Below are positions 1-9,365 of a DNA stretch of 63,173 bases, piece by piece. The stretch comes from an uncultured Lachnospiraceae bacterium. GTDB taxonomy: Bacteria; Bacillota; Clostridia; Lachnospirales; Lachnospiraceae. Positions within the stretch are counted from its first letter, which is position 1. Each line of letters starts with the position of its first letter. Under the pieces are notes generated by a model that saw nothing but the letters and a program-made list of their open reading frames with translations, was not told where the DNA came from and made no database searches. Made by a program: the position numbers and the translations under genes. The stretch covers positions 1 through 63,173 of the forward strand of contig CANQRR010000013.1 in NCBI GenBank assembly GCA_947626285.1. The letters are read 5' to 3'.

Positions 1-14
1 CGTCTGTTACCCAT

Positions 15-37
15 GCCCGCTTCCGGCGGGCTTTTTT
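15..37 (+). terminator. Rho-independent terminator of the upstream gene
   Basis: A perfect 6-bp stem (GCCCGC / GCGGGC) with a five-base loop is followed directly by six T residues. It presumably ends a + strand transcript that begins left of the window. Confidence 0.8.
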
Positions 38-87
38 CGTTCAGGATTTCTCCGTTAGGAGAAATTTCCTATTGTACGAGAAGAAAC

Positions 88-117
88 GGGGGCAGGGCCG
101 GATTCGGTCCTGCCCCC
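88..117. other. Strong GC-rich hairpin, no T tract
   Basis: A 9-bp inverted repeat, GGGGGCAGG (88-96) with CCTGCCCCC (109-117), encloses a second short stem CCG/CGG. No T run follows on the + strand; on the minus strand the stem is followed by CGTTTCTTCT. It could be a weak bidirectional terminator or an RNA structure. A smaller hairpin (TTTCTCC/GGAGAAA) lies at 47-64. Apart from these and the promoter at 186, I see no gene in 38-252. Confidence 0.5.
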
Positions 118-185
118 GCTTGCGTTCCGGCGGCGATTTCGGCGCCCGGGAGCCGCAGCCCGCGTTCCGATTTTTGGCATTTTGG

Positions 186-214
186 TTGACAGAAAAGAGC
201 GTATAATGTATATA
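186..214 (+). promoter_or_regulatory. Sigma-A promoter for the first glycan gene
   Basis: TTGACA (186-191), a 17-base spacer and TATATA (209-214). A consensus TATAAT at 202-207 lies only 10 bases from the -35 and is probably not the one used with it. Confidence 0.65.
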
Positions 215-252
215 GTAAGCTAGGAGAAAACACTGAGAGAGGGAACCGTGCT

Positions 253-2193
253 ATGAAGAGAGAAAAAGTGCTGACGGGCGTATGCATGTGTGTGATAGCA
301 TGTTTTTTGCTTTACAGAGCCGTCGTATGCGACCTGGCTTATGCGGAGATCGACAGCAATGCGCTTCCGGTCATATCGCTTCAGTATCGCGGTTCGATTC
401 TGGTGAACCAGTTCGATATCGAGAGGGCGCGGTCAGATTTTAAGCAGCTGTATAAGGGGATCAAAGGCTATGAAGACCTCCGGAGCTCTAAGCTGCTCAA
501 GGTGACCGATGAGACCTGGATGCCATACTATTTTCCGATCTATCCTCTGTTTTGCATACCGGTCAAACTGTTATTGGCCGCGTTTCACCGAAATCAGATA
601 AGGACGTTCAGCATCACGAACGCGCTGTTGCTGTGTCTGGCGTTTTATTTTGTCCTGGCGAAGCTGAAAAGGCCGATGCGGCAGCGCCTGATCGCGCTGG
701 CCTTACTGTTTTTCTCGCCGGCGGTGTTTTTCTACTATAATTATATTAACTATGAAGTGTTCATATTCTCCATGCTGACGATCGCGCTTGTGCAGTACAG
801 CAATAAAAAATACAAATCGAGCGCGTTTGCCCTGTCTCTAGCAGGAATGTCAAACTCTGCGGTGATGGCGGTAGGTATCGTCATGGTGGCGGCGTATATG
901 CTCCGGGTCCTTGGGAAAAAGAGGGGCGTTTCTTTTGGTCGCCTCGTCAGGGAGAATTTTCGAGAGACGGTATTGTACGCGCTTTGCTTCGTGCCCTGTC
1001 TGCTGCCGTTTGCCGCGCAGGGCGCTCTGCTGCAGGAGGCCGCGTTTTCGGTGGGGACGTCTCAGTTCGACGGGCTCGCAGGGCGGGCGCTGATGTACCT
1101 TTTCGATCTCACGCTGGGAGTTCCGACCTTTGCGCCTCTGGCCATCCTGCTGTTCTGTGTTTTGGCGGTATGGGGGATCTTGCGCGGGAAAAAGGACGCC
1201 CTTCTGTATGGAAGTTTTTTGCTGCTGACGATTGTTTCCGTGTCATTGATGATGCACATTAACTGCAGCATGATCTTTTGCGCCCGCTATATCGTGTGGA
1301 TCTATCCGATCATACCGATGTTTCTGGCCACGTCAGGGTACGAGATGATTCGTGTCGTAAAGCTCAGGAGAGTTGCCTACTTTTTGGTTTTGGCGACCTC
1401 TCTATTGACGCTGTATACCAACCGCAGAGATACCGATCCCTACTATTTTAACACTGTCTCCAAATGGGTCCTGAATAAGGCGCCTGCTTTATACAACCCG
1501 ATCGCCTCCACTTTTTATTGCAGGACTCTGCATGCGGACGGCGCGTACGGAATCAGAGAACCGGTCTATTACGTGGACCCGCTGTCGGAGGAGGTCAGGA
1601 AGCTGGTCTACATGGCGGAGCCGGGAATGGGGGATAGGCTGCTGACGGAACTGACCGGCGATGAGAGCGGCCTGGATTATTTGAGAGAAAGGGTGGAAAC
1701 GATCGGACAGGACGGCAGATATCACTACATCAATTTTCCGGAGGACCGTGACTTCCATATTCGGGCAAAGAATCTCGCGGAGCTGCGGGATCTGACGGAG
1801 GGTGAGACGCTGATCGACGAGAGCGATTTTTATCTGAAAGCGAAAGGGGAATGGCAGCATCATTCCGCTGTGTTTCGGATAAAAGCCAACACCGTGTATA
1901 AGGTGGAGCTGGAGCTGATCAACGACTTCGACAAAGCGGAGCTTCAGAATATGATCGTCGATTTTTACGCTCCTCAGTATGACAACCAGGCGCAGCAGGC
2001 GATCGTGTACGCGGATATGAACAAAACGGATTATACGTTCTATTTTGATTCCGGGGAGCTTCCGCCCGATCTGCAGGAGGCTGAGGCTAGGATCCTGTGC
2101 CCGGTCGACCGTGTGATCCGCGCGAAACACATCGGAGCGTTCCGGGTGACGGAAATGCGGGCGGGATCTCCGGACGGGACAGGTATAAGTTGA
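253..2193 (+). CDS. Polytopic membrane protein, GT-C-like, paralogue of the gene at 22538
   Basis: I do not recognise a named family. The 646-residue protein starts with a membrane segment, then a conserved stretch with EIDSNALPVISLQYRGSI at about residue 32, then about ten further hydrophobic segments to about residue 400. The last 240 residues are mainly hydrophilic and probably extracytoplasmic. An acidic first outer loop (ExD) on a multi-spanning protein, next to a GT2 glycosyltransferase, is the usual appearance of GT-C glycosyltransferases that use polyprenyl-phosphate sugars; that role is inference. About half the residues by eye match the 643-residue protein at 22538, over the whole length. 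It is the first gene behind the promoter at 186. Confidence 0.8.
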   Translation: MKREKVLTGVCMCVIACFLLYRAVVCDLAYAEIDSNALPVISLQYRGSILVNQFDIERARSDFKQLYKGIKGYEDLRSSKLLKVTDETWMPYYFPIYPLFCIPVKLLLAAFHRNQIRTFSITNALLLCLAFYFVLAKLKRPMRQRLIALALLFFSPAVFFYYNYINYEVFIFSMLTIALVQYSNKKYKSSAFALSLAGMSNSAVMAVGIVMVAAYMLRVLGKKRGVSFGRLVRENFRETVLYALCFVPCLLPFAAQGALLQEAAFSVGTSQFDGLAGRALMYLFDLTLGVPTFAPLAILLFCVLAVWGILRGKKDALLYGSFLLLTIVSVSLMMHINCSMIFCARYIVWIYPIIPMFLATSGYEMIRVVKLRRVAYFLVLATSLLTLYTNRRDTDPYYFNTVSKWVLNKAPALYNPIASTFYCRTLHADGAYGIREPVYYVDPLSEEVRKLVYMAEPGMGDRLLTELTGDESGLDYLRERVETIGQDGRYHYINFPEDRDFHIRAKNLAELRDLTEGETLIDESDFYLKAKGEWQHHSAVFRIKANTVYKVELELINDFDKAELQNMIVDFYAPQYDNQAQQAIVYADMNKTDYTFYFDSGELPPDLQEAEARILCPVDRVIRAKHIGAFRVTEMRAGSPDGTGIS

Positions 2194-2218
2194 CAAAAAA
2201 GGTCGGCAATTATATTAT
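2190..2218 (+). promoter_or_regulatory. Sigma-A promoter overlapping the preceding stop codon
   Basis: TTGACA (2190-2195), a 17-base spacer and TATTAT (2213-2218). The stop codon of the upstream gene is inside the -35 element, so the next gene can be transcribed independently. Confidence 0.7.
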
Positions 2219-2251
2219 TAAACAGGATGATAATGCATCGGGAGAGGCGTA

Positions 2252-4357
2252 ATGAAAAGCAGTACGAGACGAGAAATAAGCTATTATTTAATAACGTTTA
2301 TACTTGTGTCTGTCTCCGTCATTTTTGTATATCATTTGTGGGAATGGAATTTTTTTAGGATTCCTTTTTCCTATTCCGGAGACGGCATCTCCGGCCTGGC
2401 CGGGGTGAAGCAGATGATGCGCGAAGGCGGTTGGGCGTTTGCCTCTGACTATCTGGGGGCCCCTTTCGGACAGGTCAGCTACGATGCGGGGCAGTGCTCT
2501 TATTTGCCTATGCTGGTAGCCAAGATTCTGATCCTGTTTTCCGGGAACGCGGTGGCGGTCATGAACCTGAGCTTTCTGTCAAGCTATGTCATCGTCGCCC
2601 TCGTGACGCTTGCCGTGCTGAGAAAACTGGAAATGGATCCGAAAGTGGCGATCGCCATGTCAGTCTTATACGCGTGCACGCCATTTCATTTTCAGCGGGG
2701 GATCGGCCATTACGGGCTGGCGTTTTATGCGACGATACCGCTTGCGGTCTATTATATGGTCAAGGTGATGCGGCGGAACATACTGATCCCGGACAGGCAT
2801 TATCTGAACCGGAGTAATCTGGCATGGCTTCTGGCAATGGTGCTCACGGGCCTGAACGGCATATATTACGCTTTCTTTTCCTGCTTTTTCTTTTGCGCCG
2901 CGGCGGTCTATATTCTGATCAACGAGAAAAAGCTGAAGCGCTTGAGAGATGTTTTTCTGAGCATTTTTGTGATCACGGCTACGGTCGTAGCGGGATACCT
3001 TCCCACCGTACTGTACAATGCGTCACACGGACCGAATACGGCGGGCATCATACGGATCACGGCCGGCGTGGAGATCTACGCTCTGCGCCTGGCACAATTG
3101 ATCCTGCCGATCTCCGGACACCGTGTTCCGTTTCTGGCTGCCCTGAAAGATCTGTACAATGGCAGCTATACCGTAAATGAGAATGATATGGCATCGCTTG
3201 GACTATTTTTTGCGATCGCGTTTCTCGTGTTACTGCTGTATCTGTGGAAGAGAAACAGCCAGGACAAGCCGTATCTGAGGGAGTTGGCGTGTCTGAATCT
3301 GGCGGCGCTGATCTATGCTTCCTCGGGCGGGCTGATCCTGCTTCAGGGACTTGCGTTTCCTATGATCCGCTGCGGAAATCGGATTTCCATTTTCATCGCC
3401 TTTTTTGCCTGCGTATGCCTGGGGGTAATGCTCACGTCTTTTGTTCGGAAGAGGGGACTCTCTTCGCGGACCACTGCCGTACTCATGATCGTCCTTGTAT
3501 GTCTGGGCGTGCTGGACAATACAAAGGCAGCTTACATTGATGTAGAGGGAAATAGGACAAAGCTGGAAAGCGACAGGGCTTTCATAAAGAAGATCGACCG
3601 CGCGGAAAACGGGGAAGGGATGATCTGGCAGATGCCCTTTATGGAATTCCCGGAGAATGGTCCGGTGGTGGGGCTGGCAGATTATTCGCATCTGGCAGGC
3701 TGCCTGTTTTCAGATACCCTGCGCTGGTCCTACGGAGTCTTCAGGGGCCGTCCGGGGAGCAGGATCATGGCCAGACTGGGAACCACGGAGATGTCGGAAG
3801 AATTCCTTCAGACACTGGCGCGGATGGGCTATACGGGCATTTATATCGATAAGAGAGGCTATGAGAAGGAAGCGTTCAAGACGCTGAAGGAGCAGCTGAG
3901 GCAGCTGTTAAAGAAAAAACCGATCGTGAGCAGCCAGAGAGATAAGTTCTATTTTTCCCTGAAGGATTATATCAAAGAAAACCATATTTCGGTGGATTAT
4001 GTCGCGTTTGAGTTTGAAGAGGGCGTGTACGAGCCGGAGGCGTACGCGGACGACGTATGGCGCTGGGCGGCGGAAGAAGGAAAATTCATGATCTACAACT
4101 TCTCCGATCAGCCTAAGCAGGGGACGGTTACGATGGAGACCAATCCGTCACAGGAGGGGGAGTACTCTTTTGCGGTCACGGGAGACGATGAGGAGGCTTC
4201 CTTTGAGATCAGTCAGGAGAGTCAGATCTGTACAATGGCTGTGAGCCTGCAGCCGGGCGCCAATTATTTTGAATTTGAGACGGATTGCCCGGATTACCCG
4301 GGTACCGATTCCGGAGAGTTTTGCATGCAGCTGAGGAATTTTGCGTTTGCCATGTGA
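2252..4357 (+). CDS. Polytopic membrane protein of the glycan locus (YfhO/GT-C-like)
   Basis: The 701-residue protein has many hydrophobic segments up to about residue 440 and a hydrophilic C-terminal part of about 260 residues. The first outer loop carries YSGDG near residue 45. The layout resembles YfhO-type and other GT-C membrane proteins found in surface-glycan loci, but I cannot assign a family or substrate from sequence alone. The start follows a GGGAGAGG ribosome site. The gene has its own promoter and is followed 22 bases later by a GT2 glycosyltransferase, suggesting that the pair works together. Confidence 0.75.
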   Translation: MKSSTRREISYYLITFILVSVSVIFVYHLWEWNFFRIPFSYSGDGISGLAGVKQMMREGGWAFASDYLGAPFGQVSYDAGQCSYLPMLVAKILILFSGNAVAVMNLSFLSSYVIVALVTLAVLRKLEMDPKVAIAMSVLYACTPFHFQRGIGHYGLAFYATIPLAVYYMVKVMRRNILIPDRHYLNRSNLAWLLAMVLTGLNGIYYAFFSCFFFCAAAVYILINEKKLKRLRDVFLSIFVITATVVAGYLPTVLYNASHGPNTAGIIRITAGVEIYALRLAQLILPISGHRVPFLAALKDLYNGSYTVNENDMASLGLFFAIAFLVLLLYLWKRNSQDKPYLRELACLNLAALIYASSGGLILLQGLAFPMIRCGNRISIFIAFFACVCLGVMLTSFVRKRGLSSRTTAVLMIVLVCLGVLDNTKAAYIDVEGNRTKLESDRAFIKKIDRAENGEGMIWQMPFMEFPENGPVVGLADYSHLAGCLFSDTLRWSYGVFRGRPGSRIMARLGTTEMSEEFLQTLARMGYTGIYIDKRGYEKEAFKTLKEQLRQLLKKKPIVSSQRDKFYFSLKDYIKENHISVDYVAFEFEEGVYEPEAYADDVWRWAAEEGKFMIYNFSDQPKQGTVTMETNPSQEGEYSFAVTGDDEEASFEISQESQICTMAVSLQPGANYFEFETDCPDYPGTDSGEFCMQLRNFAFAM

Positions 4358-4379
4358 GAGATAGTAGGAGAAAATGCTT

Positions 4380-5363
4380 ATGAAGAAGACGGTTTGCATG
4401 TCCATTCCCTGTTACAATGAGGTGGGCAACGTGCGCCCTATGGCGGAGGAGCTGCTGAAGCTGTTCGCGGAGAAGCTGCCCCGGTATAAGCTGCGCATTC
4501 AGTTCATCGATAACAATTCCAACGACGGGACGCAGGATGAATTGCGCAGACTGTGCGCGCAGTATTCGCAGGTGCGGGTGATCCTGAACGCGCGGAATTT
4601 CCCGGCTACCAGCGGATATTACGGGCTTATGCAGACGGAAGGGGACTGCACGATCACGATCCCCTGTGATTTTCAGGTGCCGCTGGACAATATCCCTCCC
4701 ATGCTGGAGAAGTGGGAGAAGGGGGCAAAGATCGTCTGCCTTGTGAAGAAGAGCGCGCAGGAGAACGGGCTGATGTGGAGGGTGCGTCAGCTGTTTTACC
4801 GCTTATCGAATAAATTTTCCGATGCGACCGTGATAAAGAATTTTACCGGCAGCGGCCTGTATGACAAGAGCTTTCTGGACCTGTGCCGTTCGATCCATGA
4901 TCCCGTGGTTTCCTTTATGCAGATCATATCCACGCTGGGGTATGACATCGAATATCAGGAATATGTGCATGTGAAGCGCAGATCCGGGAAAAGTAAAAAC
5001 AGCATTATGAGTCTTTTCAGCATTGCGATCAACCGTTTTGTCAACAGCAGCAGCATCGGTCCGCGCTACGCCACGATCGGAGGCTTTGTGATCGCTGGGA
5101 TCTGTTTCCTGATTGGGCTGATCTATCTGGTAATGAAGCTGCTCTTCTGGAACAACTTTGCGGCCGGGACTGCGCCGCTCATCATCGGAGTGTTTTTTAT
5201 GGGCGGGATCCAGCTGATCTTTATCGGCCTGCTGGGGGAATACACCATCAAGGCCAATCAGCGCCTGATGAACCGCCCGTTGGTCGTGGAGAGGGAACGA
5301 ATCAATTTCGATCAGGAGGAAGAGGAAGATGCCGGCCAGATGCAGCGCGATTCGGAGAAGTGA
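4380..5363 (+). CDS. GT2 glycosyltransferase, polyprenyl-phosphate-sugar synthase type
   Basis: The N-terminal GT-A domain begins KKTVCMSIPCYNE and carries DNNSNDGT near residue 45. Two hydrophobic segments lie close to the C-terminus (about residues 230-255 and 263-288), ending in LLGEYTI. This is the architecture of DPM1/GtrB/ArnC-like enzymes, which move a sugar from a nucleotide donor to undecaprenyl phosphate on the inner face of the membrane. An upstream in-frame ATG at 4374 is only 3 bases from the AGGAG site, whereas 4380 is 9 bases away, so I chose 4380 (327 residues). The end overlaps the next gene by 35 bases. A paralogue in family and architecture lies at 24499. Confidence 0.88.
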   Translation: MKKTVCMSIPCYNEVGNVRPMAEELLKLFAEKLPRYKLRIQFIDNNSNDGTQDELRRLCAQYSQVRVILNARNFPATSGYYGLMQTEGDCTITIPCDFQVPLDNIPPMLEKWEKGAKIVCLVKKSAQENGLMWRVRQLFYRLSNKFSDATVIKNFTGSGLYDKSFLDLCRSIHDPVVSFMQIISTLGYDIEYQEYVHVKRRSGKSKNSIMSLFSIAINRFVNSSSIGPRYATIGGFVIAGICFLIGLIYLVMKLLFWNNFAAGTAPLIIGVFFMGGIQLIFIGLLGEYTIKANQRLMNRPLVVERERINFDQEEEEDAGQMQRDSEK

Positions 5364-6846
5364 GGGGCTGTGCTACCCGAAGCACGCGCCGTTTGACCCC
5401 TCGGCGCGCTATCCGGAAATGAACGGAGCTTTGGGAGAGGAAGAAAACCCGGTATACGAGCAGTTCCGGAGCTGCCTTATTGATCTGGAGATGGACAAAG
5501 CCCATCTCGGGACGGCGGACTGGAATCCGTTTTCGGATTTTATCGAGCCGGACAATACGGTGGTGATCAAGCCGAATTTTGTCCTGAACACGGCACGGCC
5601 GGAGATCCAGAACTGCTGCACGACGCATCCGTCGCTGATCCGTGCGGTGATCGATTACGCGTGGCTGGCGCTGAAGGGGCGCGGCAGGATCATCGTGGGG
5701 GACGCCTGCGCTTCGGAGGCGAATTTTGACGAGATCGTGGAGCGCACCGGCACCCGGGATATGATCGGGCGGCTGCGCGAGCGTGGCGTAGCGGTGGAAC
5801 TGCGGGATTTCCGCGCGGTAAAGGTCCTGTCTGAGAACGGGATCTGGACCGGGGAGCAGGCCGACGCGGAGACTGAGGCGGGGAAGATCGTGAATCTGGG
5901 CGCGAGCAGCCTGTTCTGCGCGGAGCGCTTCCGACACGCGAAGCTGCACGGCGCAGGCTACGACATAGCCGCGACGAACCGCTGTCATCACGACGAGGTA
6001 CAGGAGTACCGGGTATCAAGGACGATCCTGGAGGCCGACGTGGTCATCTCCATGCCGAAGGTGAAGACGCACCGAAAAGCGGGTTTCACCGGCTGTCTGA
6101 AGAACCTGGTCGGGATCAATGTAGACAAGAATTATCTGCCCCATTTCACGATGGGGCCGGCGAATTCGGGCGGAGACGAGATGCCGGCGGTCAGGCCGGT
6201 AAACGCCGCCATGCTTGCCTGTTACAATTTCCTGCGGGAACATGTCATTGCGCACACCTGGCGGATAATCGGCGGACCGGCGGCCGGTCTGCTGCGCGCG
6301 CTTTCGGGCAGCGGGAGGAAGCAGGACAGCCCTGATACGGCTGCCGAACCGCAGGAGGGCGCCGCGGCGGAAGCGAATGACAGGGATATGGCCGGGTGGC
6401 TGCACAGCAAACTGTCAGGGCAGCAGGTGGCGGCAGGCGCCTGGGCGGGGAACGAGACGATCTGCTGTATGATCCTGGACCTGAATCGGATCTTCCTTTG
6501 CTGCGGGCGGGACGGCAGTCTGATGCAAAGGACGGACCGGAAAGTTTTCTACGTGGCGGACGCGATCGAGGTGGGGATGGGAAACGGTCCTACCAGCCCG
6601 ATCCCCCTTCCGCTTGGGGCGGTGGGAGCCGGGTACAACGGGCTGGCTCTGGACACGCAGTTTCTGAACCTGTTTGGCATAGACGAAAAGTCGATCCCGC
6701 TCTATGACAAGGCGGGGGGCCTGGACTATATGCATCTGGGGGAAGACGGAGTCAGGGTTTACAACGGGGAGCGCTGGCAGAGAGAGAGGGATCGCTTTGG
6801 TTCGACCCTTGTTCCCCCGGACAATTGGGAATATCGATCCCTGTGA
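5329..6846 (+). CDS. DUF362 domain protein
   Basis: The protein has 505 residues. The DUF362 signature regions visible are DNTVVIKPNF near residue 80, a run of acid and glycine residues around IIVGDAC, and CLKNLVGINVDKNYLPHF near residue 262. DUF362 proteins have no settled biochemical function; some relatives occur with Fe-S domains, but I see no ferredoxin motif here. The start overlaps the preceding gene and is preceded by AGGAGG with good spacing, which indicates translational coupling. Residues about 320-360 are an Ala/Glu/Gly-rich insert. It forms a close-packed trio with the PP-loop ATPase and pyruvyl-transferase-like genes that follow. Confidence 0.82.
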   Translation: MPARCSAIRRSEGLCYPKHAPFDPSARYPEMNGALGEEENPVYEQFRSCLIDLEMDKAHLGTADWNPFSDFIEPDNTVVIKPNFVLNTARPEIQNCCTTHPSLIRAVIDYAWLALKGRGRIIVGDACASEANFDEIVERTGTRDMIGRLRERGVAVELRDFRAVKVLSENGIWTGEQADAETEAGKIVNLGASSLFCAERFRHAKLHGAGYDIAATNRCHHDEVQEYRVSRTILEADVVISMPKVKTHRKAGFTGCLKNLVGINVDKNYLPHFTMGPANSGGDEMPAVRPVNAAMLACYNFLREHVIAHTWRIIGGPAAGLLRALSGSGRKQDSPDTAAEPQEGAAAEANDRDMAGWLHSKLSGQQVAAGAWAGNETICCMILDLNRIFLCCGRDGSLMQRTDRKVFYVADAIEVGMGNGPTSPIPLPLGAVGAGYNGLALDTQFLNLFGIDEKSIPLYDKAGGLDYMHLGEDGVRVYNGERWQRERDRFGSTLVPPDNWEYRSL

Positions 6847-6864
6847 AAGAGAGATGTTGTACAG

Positions 6865-8076
6865 ATGAGATTAGTGATCGGGAAATGCACGCTTCAGCGC
6901 GCGGAAACAGGCAAAGTGCGTCTGTGTTCGGCTGTTGCGCTGGGAAGAAAAAGCTGGAATCTGTTTTTTGAGGTGGATAAGGAGTACGAGGACGCTCTGT
7001 GCGCGGAGCGCGCGGATGCGTTTTTGATCACGCTTCTGCCGCTTGCCATGATGGCGGCGCGGGAATATCCGGACCTGGAGATCTGCGCGGAGAGCAGTGT
7101 CTCGCGGAAGCTGTATCATCAGCTGGTAAATTATTACATTCCGATTCTCAGCCGCAACGTATCTTATTACCGTCCGGTAAAGATACAGGCGGAGACGGAC
7201 AGCGCGCCGCTGCCCTGCAGGCATGCGGTCGGGACAGGGATCTCCGGCGGCGTGGATTCCTCTTATACGATCGCGAAGTACGCCTGCCCGGATGCGGGCA
7301 GTTACCGCCTGACTCACGGTATTTTCTTTAACGCCGGTATTTATGGGGGATATGACTCTCCGGCGGAGAAAAGCCTGGAGGCGAAGGCGGAGGCGATCGC
7401 CCGGGATGCGGGCATCGGATATCTGTGCGTGAAGACGAATACCGTTCTGGAGCTCTACAAGGGCGCGCATGCGCCGATCGTTCCGTTTGTCTTTATGGGG
7501 GCGGTGCTGGGGCTGCAGAAATTGTTTTCCGTGTACTATTACTCGTCGGGCTATTCTTCCGATGAGATTCATTTTGCTGATGAGGACGCCGCAGGGTACG
7601 ACTGGCTGAGCGCGGAATGCTTCTCGAACGAGCGCCTGCAGTTTTACCTCTCCGGCATGGAGGCAAGCCGCATGCAGAAACTGGAGTATATGAAAGATGT
7701 GTCGTTTGTCCGCAAATACCTGACGGTCTGCCTGAAAGCGGATCAGGAGAACGGCAATTGCGGCCGCTGCGCCAAATGTACGCGCACGATGGCGGAGCTG
7801 GAGGCGCTGGGCTGTCTCGACGGTTTCCGCGGGGTGTTCGACGTGGATGCTTTTCGGAACGATCCCGCATATTACTGGGGCTTTGTGCTGCTGAAAGGGC
7901 GCAGGGATCATTTCTGCGCGGATATTCTGGAGAAGTACCGCGCGTCCGGGCGGAAGCTTCCGCGGGCGGCGTACGCGGGGGCGCTGAAAAAGTGGATCAA
8001 ACGCGGCTTTACCACTGAGAACAAAGCGCGCATAAAAGTAGAAGAGGTCGTAGCAGATGAAATTCGCGAATTATAG
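6865..8076 (+). CDS. PP-loop ATP pyrophosphatase (N-type) of the glycan locus
   Basis: The 403-residue protein has the PP-loop signature GISGGVDSSYT at about residue 128, which binds ATP and adenylates a carbonyl or similar group. A later cysteine cluster, CGRCAKCTR near residue 300, probably binds zinc or a cluster. The fold is shared with QueC/ExsB, LarE and N-acetyl sugar amidotransferases (PseA/WbpG). I see no HisF- or HisH-like partner next to it, which argues against the amidotransferase type. Substrate unknown. The end overlaps the following gene by 20 bases. Confidence 0.82.
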   Translation: MRLVIGKCTLQRAETGKVRLCSAVALGRKSWNLFFEVDKEYEDALCAERADAFLITLLPLAMMAAREYPDLEICAESSVSRKLYHQLVNYYIPILSRNVSYYRPVKIQAETDSAPLPCRHAVGTGISGGVDSSYTIAKYACPDAGSYRLTHGIFFNAGIYGGYDSPAEKSLEAKAEAIARDAGIGYLCVKTNTVLELYKGAHAPIVPFVFMGAVLGLQKLFSVYYYSSGYSSDEIHFADEDAAGYDWLSAECFSNERLQFYLSGMEASRMQKLEYMKDVSFVRKYLTVCLKADQENGNCGRCAKCTRTMAELEALGCLDGFRGVFDVDAFRNDPAYYWGFVLLKGRRDHFCADILEKYRASGRKLPRAAYAGALKKWIKRGFTTENKARIKVEEVVADEIREL

Positions 8077-9286
8077 ATTCCGCGCAAAGGGCGTGAACAA
8101 TTTAGGCGATCAGATGCAGATCATCGCCATAGACGAAGTGTATCGCCGCATGGGGATCCCGCAGGGGGATATCGTTTACCTGGATACGCAGGAGCTTGAC
8201 CGCTATGACGGAGAGTACGTGATCCTGCCGGTGACCATGCCGCTGGTGGACTACCGTGAGGGCGGGATCTCCGGGCGCTTTTCGCGTCACATCATTCCGG
8301 TCTTTCTGGGGCTGACGATGGTCAAGCAGACGCTGGAGCCGGAGGAGGTGGCGTACCTCCGGCAGTTCGAACCCATCGGCTGCCGGGATGAGTGGGCGCT
8401 GAATACGCTGCGAAACTATCATATACGCTCATATCTGCACGGCTGTATCACAGTCACGCTGCCGCCGCGGGAGTGTCAGCCTCGGCAAGGGGAGGTATAT
8501 CTGGTGGACGTCAGTCCCGAACTGCTGCCGCTGATTCCGGATCGGCTGCGGGAAGGGGCGCAGCTGCGCAGCCATTTGATCTCCGAGCCGCTTTCAGATC
8601 CGAAGGCGGCGGCGCTGGCACAGTACCGGGAGTATAAGGATAACGCCCGTCTTGTGATCACCTCGCTTTTGCACTGTGCGGTGCCCTGTCTGGCGGCCGG
8701 CATACCGGTGGTCCTTCTGAAGGAGAAGGTCAGCTACCGGATGGCCTGGCTGGAAAAGATCCTGCCGGTTTACACGGAGGAAACGCTGCGCCGGGGAGCG
8801 GACTGGAGCGGCGCCCGGATGCCGCAGGACCATCAGAAACGAATCCTGGACCTGACTGTGGCACGTCTGCGACAGGCGTATGAGCGGAACGCCCCCCTGT
8901 ATGATCTGAGCTATTTCTATGAGGATCGGGTAAAAAGCGAATACATCAATGACGCCTGCCACAGTCTGAGACAGTTTGTGGATGAGAACTGGAAGGATCC
9001 GACGGGCGCATACCGGTATTCCGTCTGGGGACTGACGCAGATCAGCGAATGGCTGATCGGGTATATCTCCGGGAAATACCCGAACGCAAAGCTCTGCCAT
9101 GTGTACGATTCTTTTCGGACGGTGCAGCTGGCGGGCCTGCAAAGCCAGTCTCCGGATCATATTGCGCAGGCGCCGGATGAGACGGTGTTTGTCACGACGA
9201 ATGGGGCCGAGGCAGCCGCGCGTGAACTGTTTGGCCGGATCGGAAAGCCGGAGGGCACCTATGCTTTTGTGAAAGTGGTCCGCTGA
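8057..9286 (+). CDS. Polysaccharide pyruvyl transferase family protein
   Basis: The 409-residue protein shows the PF04230 pattern: NNLGDQMQ near the N-terminus (residues 14-21) and TSLLHCAVPCLAAGIPVVLL near residue 198, corresponding to the family's S-R-L-H motif with Leu in place of Arg. Family members add pyruvyl ketals to sugars or act as related transferases. The missing Arg and the unusual neighbours mean the donor and acceptor cannot be assigned. About the last 100 residues look like a separate C-terminal region. It is translationally coupled to the PP-loop gene. Confidence 0.75.
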   Translation: MKFANYRFRAKGVNNLGDQMQIIAIDEVYRRMGIPQGDIVYLDTQELDRYDGEYVILPVTMPLVDYREGGISGRFSRHIIPVFLGLTMVKQTLEPEEVAYLRQFEPIGCRDEWALNTLRNYHIRSYLHGCITVTLPPRECQPRQGEVYLVDVSPELLPLIPDRLREGAQLRSHLISEPLSDPKAAALAQYREYKDNARLVITSLLHCAVPCLAAGIPVVLLKEKVSYRMAWLEKILPVYTEETLRRGADWSGARMPQDHQKRILDLTVARLRQAYERNAPLYDLSYFYEDRVKSEYINDACHSLRQFVDENWKDPTGAYRYSVWGLTQISEWLIGYISGKYPNAKLCHVYDSFRTVQLAGLQSQSPDHIAQAPDETVFVTTNGAEAAARELFGRIGKPEGTYAFVKVVR

Positions 9287-9298
9287 ACAGAGTATTTG

Positions 9299-9327
9299 TT
9301 GACATTTTTTGGATTACTGCGTATTAT
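9299..9327 (+). promoter_or_regulatory. Sigma-A promoter for the main glycan operon
   Basis: TTGACA (9299-9304), a 17-base spacer and TATTAT (9322-9327), 38 bases before the thiamine-diphosphate enzyme. From here genes are closely spaced or overlapping as far as 28398. Confidence 0.75.
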
Positions 9328-9365
9328 TATGGGAGATTTCCAAATAATAAAAGAGGACACAGGGA

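Noticed and set aside
186-207. TTGACA with TATAAT at 202-207 as the promoter pair
   Set aside because: The spacer is only 10 bases. TATATA at 209 gives 17 bases.
5302-8000. Long minus-strand open frames opposite the glycan genes (for example 5302-5991 and 6871-7911)
   Set aside because: They are antisense shadows of well-supported + strand genes, rich in Arg, His and Pro, without ribosome sites.
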